Below are positions 41,272 through 52,970 of a DNA stretch of 64,000 nt, piece after piece; the first letter of the stretch is position 1; each line of letters opens with the position of its first letter. Location of the stretch: assembly GCA_018806915.1 (NCBI GenBank), contig JAGKQI010000079.1, positions 434,001 to 498,000 on the forward strand, given 5' to 3'. This stretch comes from Phytophthora colocasiae. Lineage: Eukaryota; Oomycota; Peronosporomycetes; Peronosporales; Peronosporaceae. The translations under genes were made by a program, and so were the position numbers. Below the pieces are notes generated by a model that had not been told where the DNA came from, ran no database searches, and saw only the letters and a program-made list of their open reading frames with translations.

Positions 41272-41829
41272 TACGTCTGGAATTTGGGGAATTCAGTAGT
41301 GACTTGGATGCGGTGGGGATGAACCTTTTTGGAGGCAACAATGTCCGCAGCAGGAAGGAGACACGGATCGAGGAATATTCAGTGTCCGCACGTGTTCGAT
41401 ACAAAGCGAGAGTGAGCGGGGCAAAACAAGGTAGCCATGTACCAGAAACCAGCCAAGTCAAATCCCGCAATTTGCTGGAACGCGTGCCCTCCCAAACTTG
41501 AACGAGGAAAACTGTGGGCTGGATGGCTCCGGATTGCTCGGGTCTCATGGATCGGTGCATTTATCCGTTCCGATTCGGAATCCGAACGGCGAAAAGAGCC
41601 GTTTGATACCTCTCCGAGATGAACCACTTGGCTCCATTCTAGGGACACTCGTCACACAGAGGTCAACGTTATGCTACAAGGCGGTGCGTCGCACAAGGTG
41701 CCCGCACAAGTGCACAACCACGGGAAGATTAAAGTTTCGGCAGCCGAAGCATGGACCAAGTTGGTTGAACTGAATCATGTTGAAGACCTTCATCTAATCG
41801 ACACCAAAGCCGACTCTTTCGTGAGAACA
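41272..41829. other. intergenic, 0.56 kb
   Basis: No supported gene. A frame at 41671 runs into the transposon end and is fortuitous. Confidence 0.45.
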
Positions 41830-41831
41830 TA

Positions 41832-43088
41832 CACTCCGCGCCAGGATAGATCGGCCACCCACGTTGCTGGCCGTAACTCAGTCAATTTTAGGAGTTGGAG
41901 CCTGCTATTTAGATATGTTTTGCAGCTATTTTTGACTAAAGCGGTGTTTGTGCTAACGAGCTGGATATTGCAATTCATCGGGTGGCTAGCATACAGAGGA
42001 GCACTTTTGGCACCTCGACAGGTTAGATCGGCCACCAATACAATACAAATCTCAAATCAAATGTGACTAAATGATTGCATATTAAAAGAGTCGATGAAGA
42101 CGAGCGGTCTGTATTGGTGCTTTCAGCGCTTACTTGGCAAGATGCCACGCAAGAAAATGCCCCACTAACCCCAGAAGAAGCCCCGCCTCACTGATAATGA
42201 GCGGGGTAGAATTCAAGGCCTTCGGGAAGCGGGTGTGAGCGCTCGTAACACTGCACTGCTGACCTCCCGCAGCCGAGACACCGTTGCCCGTGTTGTTGCC
42301 CCAGCTCCCACTGCGAAACCAAAGCGCCCTGGCCCCCCCACCTAATCTAACGGATCGTGAAACGCGGCGCCTAGTGCGCGAAGCGTCCAAGGGCAACCTC
42401 TCTGCCGCTAAGCTCAAGGCCGAGCTGAAACCCTCCGTCTCCGTGCGCACCATACAGTGTACCCTTTCCAGGGTAGACTGGATGATGTACACAAAGATGG
42501 AGAACAAGTTGCCATTGAAACTGGAGGACATGGCCGCTCGTAAGGCGTGGGCTCGCACCATGCTAGTGCGGAAAGATAACGCAAGCATTCACGTCTCCAA
42601 GCAAACTAAGGGTTTTTTTTACGGAGCAAGCTGTAGATGTTCTAGATTGGCCATCAAAGTCACCGGATCTTAATCCCATAGAAAATCTGTGGTCTATTAT
42701 GAGTAGGAGGGTCTATAATAATGGAAAACAGTATGAGAGCGTAGCAGATTTAACTGTTGCGCTCTTTGAGGCATGGGAATCAATCCCATTAGCTCTACTA
42801 AAGTCCCTCATCGAGTCGATGCCACGACTCACTATTGATATGCAATCATTTAGTCACATTTGATTTGAGATTTGTATTGTATTGGTGGCCGATCTAACCT
42901 GTCGAGGTGCCAAAAGTGCTCCTCTGTATGCTAGCCACCCGATGAATTGCAATATCCAGCTCGTTAGCACAAACACCGCTTTAGTCAAAAATAGCTGCAA
43001 AACATATCTAAATAGCAGGCTCCAACTCCTAAAATTGACTGAGTTACGGCCAGCAACGTGGGTGGCCGATCTATCCTGGCGCGGAGTG
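41832..43088 (+). mobile_element. Tc1/mariner-type element with 251-bp terminal inverted repeats
   Basis: 41832-42082 and 42838-43088 are inverted repeats that match throughout by eye; the termini are CACTCCGCGCCAGG. TA flanks both ends (41830-41831 and 43089-43090), the target duplication of the superfamily. The interior holds a defective transposase. Long TIRs of this size are uncommon for Tc1 elements but known in some subfamilies. Confidence 0.88.
42142..42837 (+). pseudogene. defective Tc1-like transposase
   Basis: Starting at the ATG at 42142, fragments in different frames give RLTDNERGRIQGLREAG (first helix-turn-helix), RETRRLVREASKGNLSAAKLKAEL (second helix-turn-helix) and, after an internal deletion around 42560-42575, DNASIHVSKQTKGFF, then DWPSKSPDLNPIENLW from the DDE catalytic core. 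The part with the first catalytic Asp is gone, so this copy cannot encode an active enzyme. Confidence 0.75.
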
Positions 43089-43092
43089 TATA

Positions 43093-43694
43093 CACCGATC
43101 GACAGAATGCAGCGTCCATATAAAAAGGGCGCCTGTGATATAAAATTGTGTGCACATTTTGTTATCAACCAATCAAATTGCCCGATGCAGCGTTCAATCG
43201 CTAAAATAAAACTCCACCAGCCACTCGATAAAACGGAGGTCTCCACCAGCCACTCGATAAAATGGAGGAAGCGGACGAGGAGTCCTCGCAGCCCCCACCA
43301 CCCGCGACAGTATTGCAGGAAGCAAAGGAGGTTGCCACACACAGGCCTCCTTGACGAGGTGTACGCGCCAGCCAAACAACGCCGCATGCACTACACAATA
43401 CAAGAAAAACGACGTGTCCTTTTAAGCTATAGAGGGGCTAAGCCAACGCAAAGCTACGCAAGAGCAACAGCTACTGCTACGACGGCGAAAGGAGAGCGCT
43501 TGGCTACGATAAAGCGTGCCATTTCAGCCTGGGAATCCATTAAACCGTCACTAGTGCAATTTTTAGTGCAAAATACAGCTGCTCTCTATCTTTTACCAAA
43601 ATCGATATTAATTCGCTCTCACATAACCAGTCTACACGCGCCGAACAGACTTTGCACCTGCGGGAAAGTGGTCGTTGCATTCTGTCGATCGGTG
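43093..43694. mobile_element. second TA-flanked element, 602 bp, inserted against the first
   Basis: Inverted repeats CACCGATCGACAGAATGCA at 43093-43111 and 43676-43694 are flanked by TA (43091-43092 and 43695-43696). The interior contains two near-identical direct copies of CTCCACCAGCCACTCGATAAAA (about 43209-43265) and a frame (MHYTIQEKRRVLLSYRG from 43387) resembling a transposase N-terminus. It sits with only TATA between it and the neighbouring Tc1 element. Its right end lies within the potassium channel reading frame. Confidence 0.75.
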
Positions 43695-46600
43695 TAGTTG
43701 GTCGCCACGCTCTACCACGCAGCTGTAAGGCTCTTCGGGACAGGTTACTAGTACCACGTACGGCAGTTGGTTGCCTCGACTGCCAGCTTGAGCTCGTCTA
43801 TAAATGCCTAATACCAGCGAGTTCTGCTCTAAACCCTTGGCAAACACCTCTGCGAACGGCGCCCCCTCCAGTTCTCCAGAAATCGTCGCCATTTTCAAAA
43901 CGGGATTTCTACTTTTCGGTAGGGCGTTCGTGTTCTCCTCATTGTTCGTAGATGAAAAATACCGCATCATGGAGGCTCTGAACGTCGCTTGATGGTCCGA
44001 AGGAGAATCGTCGAAGTAGTTGTCACCAGCTAACGCTCGGATCAAGTCCACGACGTACGGATTGAAGAAAGATTGACAAAGTAGAGTGTCCAATACGCAG
44101 TCAACGAACACTTCACCAGCAGCGTAGGCAGGTGTGAAGCACGGGAAAGTCAAGAAGTCGCTCTTGGTGTTTACTGGTTTGCAGTCAAAATGGAGAAAAT
44201 CCCAGAGTCTTCGGTGATTGCGGACCCGTTCGGTCGGATATTTACTGTGTGAAGCATCCGAATCGCCCGCGATTGATTCTTCGTCGTCGCTTTTCGAACT
44301 TTGGGAGTCGTCAGACGAACGGATCCCAGTGCGAGACTTGTAGGCGAAGTATTTAATACTGTTGTGGGATTTCACGATGGAGCAACCTAGAATTGACAAT
44401 CGATCACTGACGAGGCTGCTCCTCTGCTGTTGCTGGATGTATTCGAGATGGAGATCTTCCACTGTTCTCAGCGCCAGAGTTGACTTAATCACTTGATAGT
44501 CCTCGAGTTGTGCTTTCATATCTTCTGAAACATCTTCCAAAGCTCCTCGATCCCAAGGACTAGGGATAAACAAAACTCGAGAGGCCGAGAACGCTCTTAC
44601 TCGCAATAAATCCTCGACATTTTCAGATAAACCGCGCTGAACGAAGACGTTTGAAGGTAAAACACGAGATACCGCATCCATTTCCGTATCGCTTGGTAAG
44701 GTCTTGACAAAGAGAATAATCTCTGGTCTTTTTAGTTTTTCTCGAGTGTAAAGCTCATCCAGATAGCACGCGAGTTGGCGTCCTTGGTCAAATGGTCCGC
44801 AGATGATAATATGGTCATGGAGATTCCGTTCCGAAAGTGAAGGAGAAGTCTTGCATGAGGAATCATCCGCTCGCCAGTTTTGAGGTGAGGAGAACTCGGA
44901 AGAGACACTTGAGGACGAACGAGAACGAGGCGGCTCTGCCTCAATTTCACTGATCGGAACATCATCTCTCAGCGATTGTCGATCTAGAACTGTGTCCGCT
45001 GAAAACACACGATCCGGCGCGGTGTGGTTTGTGCAGGGGGAGACTGATAACGAGGCTCTGGGTGAGCTGAAATTGTAGTATTGGCCACATTCAACTTCGA
45101 GATTTTGTCTTGGAAGAGAATCGACAGCATGTTGAGGCACAGAGGCACTAGGGGCGATGACAAACACCAGGTCACTGTAGACAAACAGATCAGTAACAAT
45201 AAACAACGGCTAGAAGCTGGTGAATAGCGAATGAATCGTACTTTTCCTCGAGGCGCTCTCCAAACGGACACAATCTGGTGCTCTTTTCTCCGAACAACTT
45301 GGCGGACCGATCGTATAAAGCAACCAACATAACGTGGAATCTGGAACAGCAACGTCAGCAATTGCACAAATCAAGCACAAGGTCTACCCACCGCAGGTAG
45401 AGCTGTTCAGCGGCATCTTCGAACAATAATCCGTCAAAATTCTCAGGTAGAACTACTGGGAAGAGCAGATTCTGCAGTCCTCCAGCATATTCTGACACCC
45501 AAAATGACGTTCAACTGGAGAGTAAATGAGATTCAGTATTAGTGCCGTGGCTCCAGGACACACGACGTTGCGAGCTACGATGGCAGTCCGCAACTGTGAA
45601 GTATTGAGAGCTACTTCCACGCCAGTGATCGTACGCAGACCTCGCGCGTGTTTTAACGAGAGAATTTCGGTAAAACAGCGGATCAAACGTGGTTCTTGCT
45701 GCTCAATACCGTCGTTACCGTCCACCAGCCGCTCCATATCCTTGCGAAAACGGAATCTGTCGATAGCTAGCGCTTGCAGGACCGACAGCGCATCAATAGA
45801 TTCACAGTGGCCTAAATCTCGCTTGTTCGCCAGTATAAAGACAGCTCCAGCTTGTGTTATCCGAGCACGTTTAGCGTCTCGATCGTGCAGCAAACTACCT
45901 TTGAGGTACGTCGTCCGACGTCGGTAACGGACATTCAGGAGCAGCTCCTGTAGCCGCTTAGACGGTAACTTATCAGCAAGAAACACGACGTCTACGTTGA
46001 CTCGGCCTTGACGTGGACGGTAGAATTCTTTCAGAAAAGCTGAGGCGTTTCCCAGTCGGACGTGACCTGTGACGATAACGTGGCCTCCGTTTTGAATGCT
46101 GCGTCGATGCAGCGAATAGCTGTGCATGTAGTCGTGTTGCTGAGCAGATAGTTCCACGAGTTTCGTCACTTGCTTTGGGATCACCGTCACCACCACGACA
46201 ATGACGAAAATCACGAAGAATTGGCCTGCAGAGCATTGAAAACAGTGAGATCAACACGTCTTAAGAATTTCTCTATTGCCATTGACATCACCTTCTGTTG
46301 TGTGTGGTGAGATATCTCCATATCCGACAGTGGAGAGCGTCACGAAGATAAAATACACCGCTTGGTGGAATTCAAGAGGGTCGAGACCCTGTTCAGTGTA
46401 GTAACTCTCCTCAAGGATCTGGAACACACCAGCAGCCACCAAGATCAGGCTCAGCAACAAGAGAACCAAGACACTCAACTGGTACTTGAAGCCACGATGG
46501 GATTGCATCACGCGGTAGAATCTCAATACTGCGAGGATCCGAAAAATACGGGCAATGCGCAAGATTGGCAGGACGCTATTCAATGTCAACCGCTTGATAG

Positions 46601-47243
46601 CGATCTGAGGAAGCAACGGGTAGTTTAAATAACAAATCAAATCCGCAGTAAAAGTACAGTAGTATCTTACCGTCAGAAGCACGGGTACTATCGTAACGAA
46701 GTCAACGATGCTCACAGGAGTGAATAAATAACCGAGGAAGTTCTGAGCAGCAAATAAATGCATGACCTGCGAATGGCATCACAAAGCATGTTACCTCTAG
46801 ACCCGCAATATAACTTTGAAGTTCATACAACATAGTCAACTGCGAAGAGGACGGTACAAAACACCTCAAAGGCCTGGTATGTCTCGCTGTGTTCATCCAG
46901 CTCAGGGTCATAATAAGTCTAGAAACCACGCTAATTAGTAAAAAAAAAGCTCAACCTGCTTTTAAATGATGGTTACATCAGCGATGGCAATGGCGACGAG
47001 CACCAAACTCAACACCACATTCAACGCTTCAATCGTGATCCCTGCAGGTCTAAACAGCCAAAAAATAAAAAAGAAGAAGAATCCTAAATAGGCAATATCA
47101 TTCTCTAAATAGGTAAATAAATACCCGTCCAAGAAGGTCTGCAGTCTCTCCTTGAGTGTCCAAACGTGCAGGTCGCCGATCTTTGTGGGTGGAGGGTGTC
47201 GTGGCCCCCATCTTCGTCGTAAGTCCCCGATAGGAGACGCCAT
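43632..47243 (-). CDS. BK/Slo-type potassium channel with two RCK regions, 3' end supplied by a transposon
   Basis: Supported exons: 46977-47243, 46829-46918, 46671-46766, 46292-46604, 45388-46225, 45242-45340, and about 43632-45209; the last junction is uncertain because the obvious intron would be only 32 nt. Transmembrane helices come first, with Arg-containing RIARIFRILAVLRFYR, then the selectivity filter TLSTVGYGDISP and the pore-following helix FFVIFVIVVVVTVIPKQ. RCK1 follows (GGHVIVTGHVRLGNASAFL), then RCK2 (DHIIICGPFDQGRQLACYL). A one-base frameshift is apparent at 45498-45504 (T4G3): the frame before and the conserved-looking WVSEYAGGL after differ by one. The last 22 or so codons (after VERGDQ) lie inside the TA transposon at 43093-43694. 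K+ transport across the plasma membrane is expected. May be a recently damaged gene. Confidence 0.7.
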
Positions 47244-47358
47244 AGCCCTGTACGCACCTCGTTGCACCTCAGCACCCTTGTAGAACGAGAAAAGTCTCCT
47301 AATAAAATAGAGAACGAGACGTTGATTGGCTTGATTATGCAAGACATGAATTGCCTGT

Positions 47359-47694
47359 CTACATGTTTGCCTGCGCCCGGAGCTTGGGGTTTTTGGCCCA
47401 ATACGCCTCGACCATCTTCAGGTACTTGGCGCCGATCTTGGAGGGGAATTTCTTAAACATATCCTTCGCTTTGGCTAGACCACTCGGAAGCCCACGCTCT
47501 TCGTCCTCGTCGCCGCCATTTGTAGCCTTCTTCTTGCTGCTCTTGAGATACCGGTAGTGATCTTCACGGACAATTGTGGGGTTTGAGTTGGTAGCGACAT
47601 TGTTAACTTGGATTGAATTGTCCGTAATGGGAAGACTATTGGTGCTCGTGGCAAGAATGGCAGCGATAAGGAAAACGAGGTAGTTTGAACGCAT
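47359..47694 (-). CDS. RXLR-like secreted effector (RYLK ... DEER)
   Basis: 111 residues. A signal peptide (MRSNYLVFLIAAILATSTNS) is followed by RYLK at residues 48-51 and EDEER at 63-67. The short basic body (about 45 residues) contains MFKKFPSKIGAKYL and resembles the bodies of the loci at 52.6 and 55.3 kb. No membrane segment. The host target is unknown. The gene ends 115 bp before the potassium channel start on the same strand. Confidence 0.72.
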   Translation of the reverse strand: MRSNYLVFLIAAILATSTNSLPITDNSIQVNNVATNSNPTIVREDHYRYLKSSKKKATNGGDEDEERGLPSGLAKAKDMFKKFPSKIGAKYLKMVEAYWAKNPKLRAQANM

Positions 47695-47730
47695 AATACT
47701 GTAAACCTAGAGATGGGATGGATGCCTTTC

Positions 47731-47751
47731 GAATTGTGGGGCCAATGAACT
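47731..47751 (-). promoter_or_regulatory. Inr-like element of the effector at 47359-47694
   Basis: On the minus strand, TTCATTGGCCCCACAATTC shares the TCATT...CAATT pattern of the oomycete Inr with a 2-3 nt longer spacer, about 40 nt upstream of the ATG. Weak match. Confidence 0.35.
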
Positions 47752-48167
47752 CGTCGTGAAAGCTGATTCAAGCGGCTCCAACGACATGTTCGCCTCTCTC
47801 CGCTAAAAAGATTTTCTTCAAGCAGTGTATCCAGGGATTGATAGTTGTGCATATTTTAGGAAGTTAATATTCGTATTCAGCAGAAACTGGAGTTCTGCTG
47901 TTCATATTTACAGGTAAAGTTGGCAGTTGATTGATATTCATAGTCATCTACTGTTTATGAATATCGTACGATAAGTAAAATTCAAAGAGCGTCTCACTTA
48001 AAAAAAAGTGTCTTAAAGCGACTCAGCGCTTAAGAAGATGCGTGCGGGTAGTTCCTACGTAGCATTCGAAATACTGATTTTGCTGTCTGGGAACTACACC
48101 GTAACAAAGCTCGATAAACCTTGGCGTCATTTTCAGACGAAGCAACTGCTTGGAATTCACGCACTGC
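47752..48167. other. intergenic
   Basis: AT-rich, with repeated TATTC words and no gene. Confidence 0.4.
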
Positions 48168-50873
48168 TTACCCGAGGACGAGGCTGCGATCCGTGTGCAA
48201 TATTTCGATCCTCTTCATTGCGCCGCTGTTATGTTTGAGCAATAACTGTTTTTCGGCGCGATCATTGTCTGTACGCGTGCGCAGGTTACTCATGACGATG
48301 CTTCCTGACGAAAACACACGCTCCTGAAAGGCAGTAGTTGAGCTTCTGCCAAGCCATATTCGTGCTAGTAGAGCAACAGACGGAAACACACTTGCTCCTT
48401 CTTCACGAAACCACTGACGAGACATCAACGCTGTTGATAACTTCGTGAATTTTCCAAAACCCGCGTCCATTTACTTGCACAGACAATTTTCGAGCCAATT
48501 CGTCTTCTGACAAGCCTCGCCGATTTTGTTTTACTGCGACAGTCAGCCAGTTGGGTGTATAAGAGCGCCATTTGCGCAGAATTTCATCTGCGGCTTGATC
48601 GTCTGCACTTAATTCTCCAAACGTATCGTCGTCAACCTGAATCGGCACTAAGTTGCTCTGCATCAAGTCAAACTGGGCATCCGTGACGAACTCTGCGGTG
48701 CTGGAGGGACTCTCTATGATGGTGCTTGTTTGGCCTCGACGAGTTGCTTGAAGTTGCTTGAAAACCATACGATGCTCCTCCTCTAAAAATCGCTCACCTC
48801 GCGCGAAAATATCGTCTACCTTCTTCTTTTTCGCTGCAGTTTTAGAATCATCTTTGGCATCGACCACTTCAGCAATCTGTAGTCGCGCGGCACCTTTTGT
48901 CCGCGGGTCAAGCAAAAGCGGCATAATTGTCTCCTGGGTTAGTTCTGGCTGTCGTTGATCGAGCTGCCCTAGCGTCCGGGCGATACAGGTTTTCCCACCA
49001 TCCGATATATCTTCGATTGACTTCGAAACTCGTGGCAAATTGCGCTCATTTGTTTTGACGGAGCGTTGGGCGGTGAGATCATAGCACAAAAACTCACGTG
49101 ACGCCAAATTGTCACGTGCTGCCTTAATGAGTACCATAGTTTCAGATGAGAGGAGGTGTTCCTGTTGGATTTCCACCGAAGCCAAATGAGCAACAGAGTT
49201 GAGAATTGCTTTTAACTCCATAATTAACTTCCAGTCGTCCTTTGTAAGTGCGTTAAAATAAGTTGGATCGTCATCTTCATTGTCACCGCCAAAATATTTC
49301 TGGTACGCTTTGTAGTTCACGATGGTCCGTTGGAAAAGTGAGACTGTTGATGAACCACGAACCTCAATGTCCAGGAATGATTTTAGGACCGGGTAATGGT
49401 AGAACCTCTGCACCTCCTCCAGGCGGTTAATGCGTGCAGTAGTACTGAAATAATTATTCAGTCTGCGGACTTTTTTCACTAAAATCCCGCCTTCCGGAAA
49501 TGCACCACCGGCAGTAACAATTATTTTTTTCTTCTCAAGCTTCTTCGTCACTGGATTCATCACTTTAACCGTGCGTTTACTTTTACGAAGTCCCATTCCG
49601 TAAAGGATGCACAGGTTCAGTACGTGCATGGTGCAGTCCGTTGCTAGTGTAGTATCAAACTCCTTCGACACCTTTCTAGCAGCGGCAGCCGTGTCTGAAA
49701 TAGTATACTTCACGAACGATTCAATTTCCAGGTCAAACCGTTCCTTGACACGAGACTCAATCAGTTTCTTGAGCTGCACGGATTCGTGTCCGTCATTTTT
49801 TACCGTGGCCAGAACAGCAACGTGATGAATGAACCACCTCTGATCCAGTGATGCTCCAACAACGCCGTCCTTAGAAACGTTAGTCCGAGTCGTGCATTAA
49901 AGTTACGAACGGCAATCCTTGGATAGCGTCAAGCTCCGACTTGATAAAGTGTTGCAAGAGTTCACAAAACATGTCGAATTCTGCGTCCAAAAGATCGTTA
50001 AATGTCGGTGCGGCCAATACAGAAAACTCTGGATTTCCAGAGGCACATTTCATGAAGTCCTTAACAACGTAAGATTGCACAATGTTGTACGGAAGTCCTG
50101 TACCAATAACGTTGTTAGCTTGCTGAGAACCCATGCCATTCACAGAGAATACTACCTTCTTTCATTAGCCACAGCGCCATGTGCGTATTGATGTCTTTTG
50201 AGCTTGATGTCCAATGACTCTCTAGTGTCGATGTTCTCATTCGTGGAGCTGGTTTCTTTTTTTGAGTGTCACTATCCAGTGGAATTGGTTGGTATTTTGC
50301 CAATTTAGAAGCCCGCGTGATAGAACCAGCTTTTGCATCAAGAATTCGCTTTTTCCCACGTCTGATCGTGTCCTGGTTTGCCACTTTGACTAACTCGTGT
50401 TCAGGATGGTTGTGCTTCATGTGGTCCATGGCGTTCGATGACGTCATGCAGTGACATAGTGCTCCTTCCCAAGAAGATGAAGAACGCTCTTCTTGCCAGA
50501 GAGCTTTTGCACAAACAAGGCAGATTGACCCGCATACTCTCTGATTACCGTTCGCAACGACGGTAACTGGCTTATCCAAAAGGTGGATGACTCCCCACCA
50601 AACACTGCGGCCATTTGATGGTTTGCCATGACTTATAGTCTTTGGTATCCTATTTTCGTCAAAGTCCGCTGCCACAAGATTACTTGATCTGGGACTGTCA
50701 TCTTCTGTGTCTTCGAGCACCAAACTTATTACAGTGGTGTCCTGTTCTGCCGTTGCCGGCTTACTTCGCCGCTGGGAGTTGACGCCGCTAGAACACGTCC
50801 CAGAGGCTTTGTTCGGTTGTGCGGATGTGTATTTGTCAACACATCGCTCGCTGCAAAACCTGCAGCACAGCAA
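48168..50873 (-). pseudogene. hAT-family transposase, broken
   Basis: Three minus-strand frames in order make a hAT transposase. 50115-50873 carries a BED-type zinc finger (CLVCAKALWQ to NAMDHMKHNHPEH). 49880-50143 carries the start of the catalytic region. 48403-49779 carries ATDCTMHVLNLC, the helical insertion and LLLDPRTK. 48168-48470, in another frame, carries the C-terminal dimerisation region (FPSVALLARIWLGRSSTTAFQERVFS). At least two frame breaks make this copy non-functional as read, though its large frames are well preserved. I could not find its terminal repeats, so element ends are unknown. It is too diverged in its ends to be an obvious parent of the small hAT at 25 kb. Confidence 0.75.
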
Positions 50874-51306
50874 TGCCCATACGATGATAGTTAATGCGCC
50901 ACAATAGTAGTTTAGCTTTAGCCAAAACGATAAACGTGCCTAACAGTAAGTGGAGCGTCTTCTGGATGTTTGAAGTCGTTCGCGCACATGTGGTGCACTA
51001 AACTCCCACACGTTGCACTTGGCGGCTACGTCGATCTCTGGATTTCTGCAGGTTGCTGCAGCACACCTCATCGCTGCTTTCCCGCCTGGTGAGCGGAAAG
51101 GAAATTGATGCTCGAAAGGAAAGGAAAGCAAGTGTCGATCTTCTGCCGTTTGGGTACATTCGATATGCCTTTGAATAGTCATATGTGCCTGTCCGAACGG
51201 ACACAAGTGATATCTGTATTCATGACAAGCATTGGTCCTACGTGAATATGCCTATCCGAACAAATATTCAATTGGTATTCAAACAAACGAATACATGAAT
51301 CAACTA

Positions 51307-51672
51307 TCAATCCCTGAGTGTATCTCCATGCTCCCCTTCATTGGACCAGCCTTGCGTGCGTGTTAGGTAGACGCTAAAGTTAGTTTCGTCATGGTAGATG
51401 ATCAAGTTACCTTCTGTAACGTGCAAGTTCAGCGCCTTAGAGAACGCCATTCGCTTAACCTTGTTCTCGCTGCAACTCATCGTATATTTCTCGATGTGCA
51501 AACCCTTGATGTACATGTACATGTAGAGCATACCGTGGAGCGCACGGTGAATTGAAGTGACGCTTACGTTGACGTCCATGTCGCTGAGTAGCCGATCCTT
51601 CATGTCCTCGAGGTTCATGTCCGCCTGCTCGTCCAAGTATTTCTCCAACTTCGACAACACCTCCACTGTCAT
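51307..51672 (-). pseudogene. Tc1/mariner-type transposase fragment
   Basis: 121 codons: a helix-turn-helix part (MNLEDMKDRLLSDMDVNVSV, TSIHRALHGML) and then NLIIYHDETNFSVYLTRTQGW, the block around the first catalytic Asp. The frame starts inside the family's N-terminal region and stops before the rest of the DDE core. No terminal repeats identified. Confidence 0.65.
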
Positions 51673-52564
51673 CTAGACGCCACCGCGCGCCTGCTTCTCG
51701 ATACTACCCTTCGAAATGACACGACAGGCAGTACTGTACAGTAGTCATGGGCACTTTGTTGGGGCGAGCGGTGCTTTTCCAGTCTTGACCGTGTCTACCT
51801 GTAAAAAGGGATCCAGGACTCGCTTTTTGGCGCTATTGCGCTCGTTGTCCTTGGCTTCGGTAGAAGGAGAAGGCGTGGTGGGGTTAGTCATGTGTGGGCT
51901 GGAGCGCAATAGGTCCGGTATGAGCCACTGAACCTGAAGTTGGTGGCTGGAACTGCTTCGCGCATTTAAACAAATCGTACTTAGCCACATTGCTTTAAAA
52001 TCGTACTTACCAAAGAAAAGTTGCAACTTTGCTGGAAAAATGTGCCATTTTGCTCGGGAAAAGGTGTACATGTAGTGTAGTCAGACAGTCTTCTGCCTCA
52101 ATAAAAAAGCCTGAAAAAACGATAACCTTCCGAGCTGCATATCACCATTTTATGACCTGACAAAACTTTTAAATCGAACTGTCTTGTCTATTTCTTATAA
52201 CCTTGCCATTTGCATGCAGACTCCAACTTCTTTATTGAGGCAGAAAACTGTACTGCACAGTGTACAGTTCCATCAAACAGCAAATGATGCTGTGTTCTCG
52301 GTGAGCACTGCTCATACTACATGTACAACGACAACAGGACACTTACCGAATAAAGACGTAGCGTGAAAGATCACTGGAAAGGGGGAAAAGAATTGGAAGC
52401 GAAAGTTCACTGGAAGGATTGTTGTCATTAAGAGAAAGTAGTCAGTTTATTTAGTAACCGTAAACAGGTTTGCAGTCATCAACTTAATAAGAGATAACCA
52501 ACTACATACATGTACTGTATAGTCATTATTGACAAGGTGGGCCACGCAGCTTGGAACTTCTAAG
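51673..52564. other. transposon-derived or intergenic sequence
   Basis: A minus frame at 51745-52071 has Ser/Pro-rich sequence and no known domain. Nothing else supported. Confidence 0.4.
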
Positions 52565-52916
52565 TTAGAAGCCGTACGCGCTTGGATTGTTCTGCATTTT
52601 CGCCCTCAGTTTCTCTGCACGCTTGTTGCCGAGTCCCTTAAAGAGTGCCTTTAGCTGTTTAATCCCTGGGATCTTCGAGAAGTTGGGGGTTTTAATCCCG
52701 CCAAGTAGTTGCCAAAAACTGGGGGTAAATCGCTCTTCGTTTACAGCATCGAGACGTCTTGCCGCCCTTGAGAAAGCGACGCCCCCCGCCGACGACCTCA
52801 CGATTGAGGTGGGCCTCCTGGTCATGGATCTGGGCGGCGTTCACAGCGGTAGCGACGGCACTGGAGCAGGCAACGAAGGAGACAATCACGAGCAGTAAGA
52901 ACTGGCTTAAACGCAT
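52565..52916 (-). pseudogene. RXLR-like effector with a frameshift between RFLK and EER
   Basis: From the ATG at 52916 one frame gives a signal peptide (MRLSQFLLLVIVSFVACSSA) and, near residue 47, RRFLK. That frame then stops after about 70 codons. A second frame, open over the same bases and ending at 52565, gives NEERF followed by a basic body with KIPGIKQLKALFKGL. The RXLR-type and dEER-type parts are therefore in different frames, with the shift located between about 52740 and 52785. A single-base indel is the simplest explanation; an intron this short is unlikely. The body resembles the locus at 55281. Confidence 0.7.
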
Positions 52917-52970
52917 GGCTGTTGCGGTTCCGCGGCAAGAAGGCAGTGAGCTTCTGGAAGCCAATCTCAA

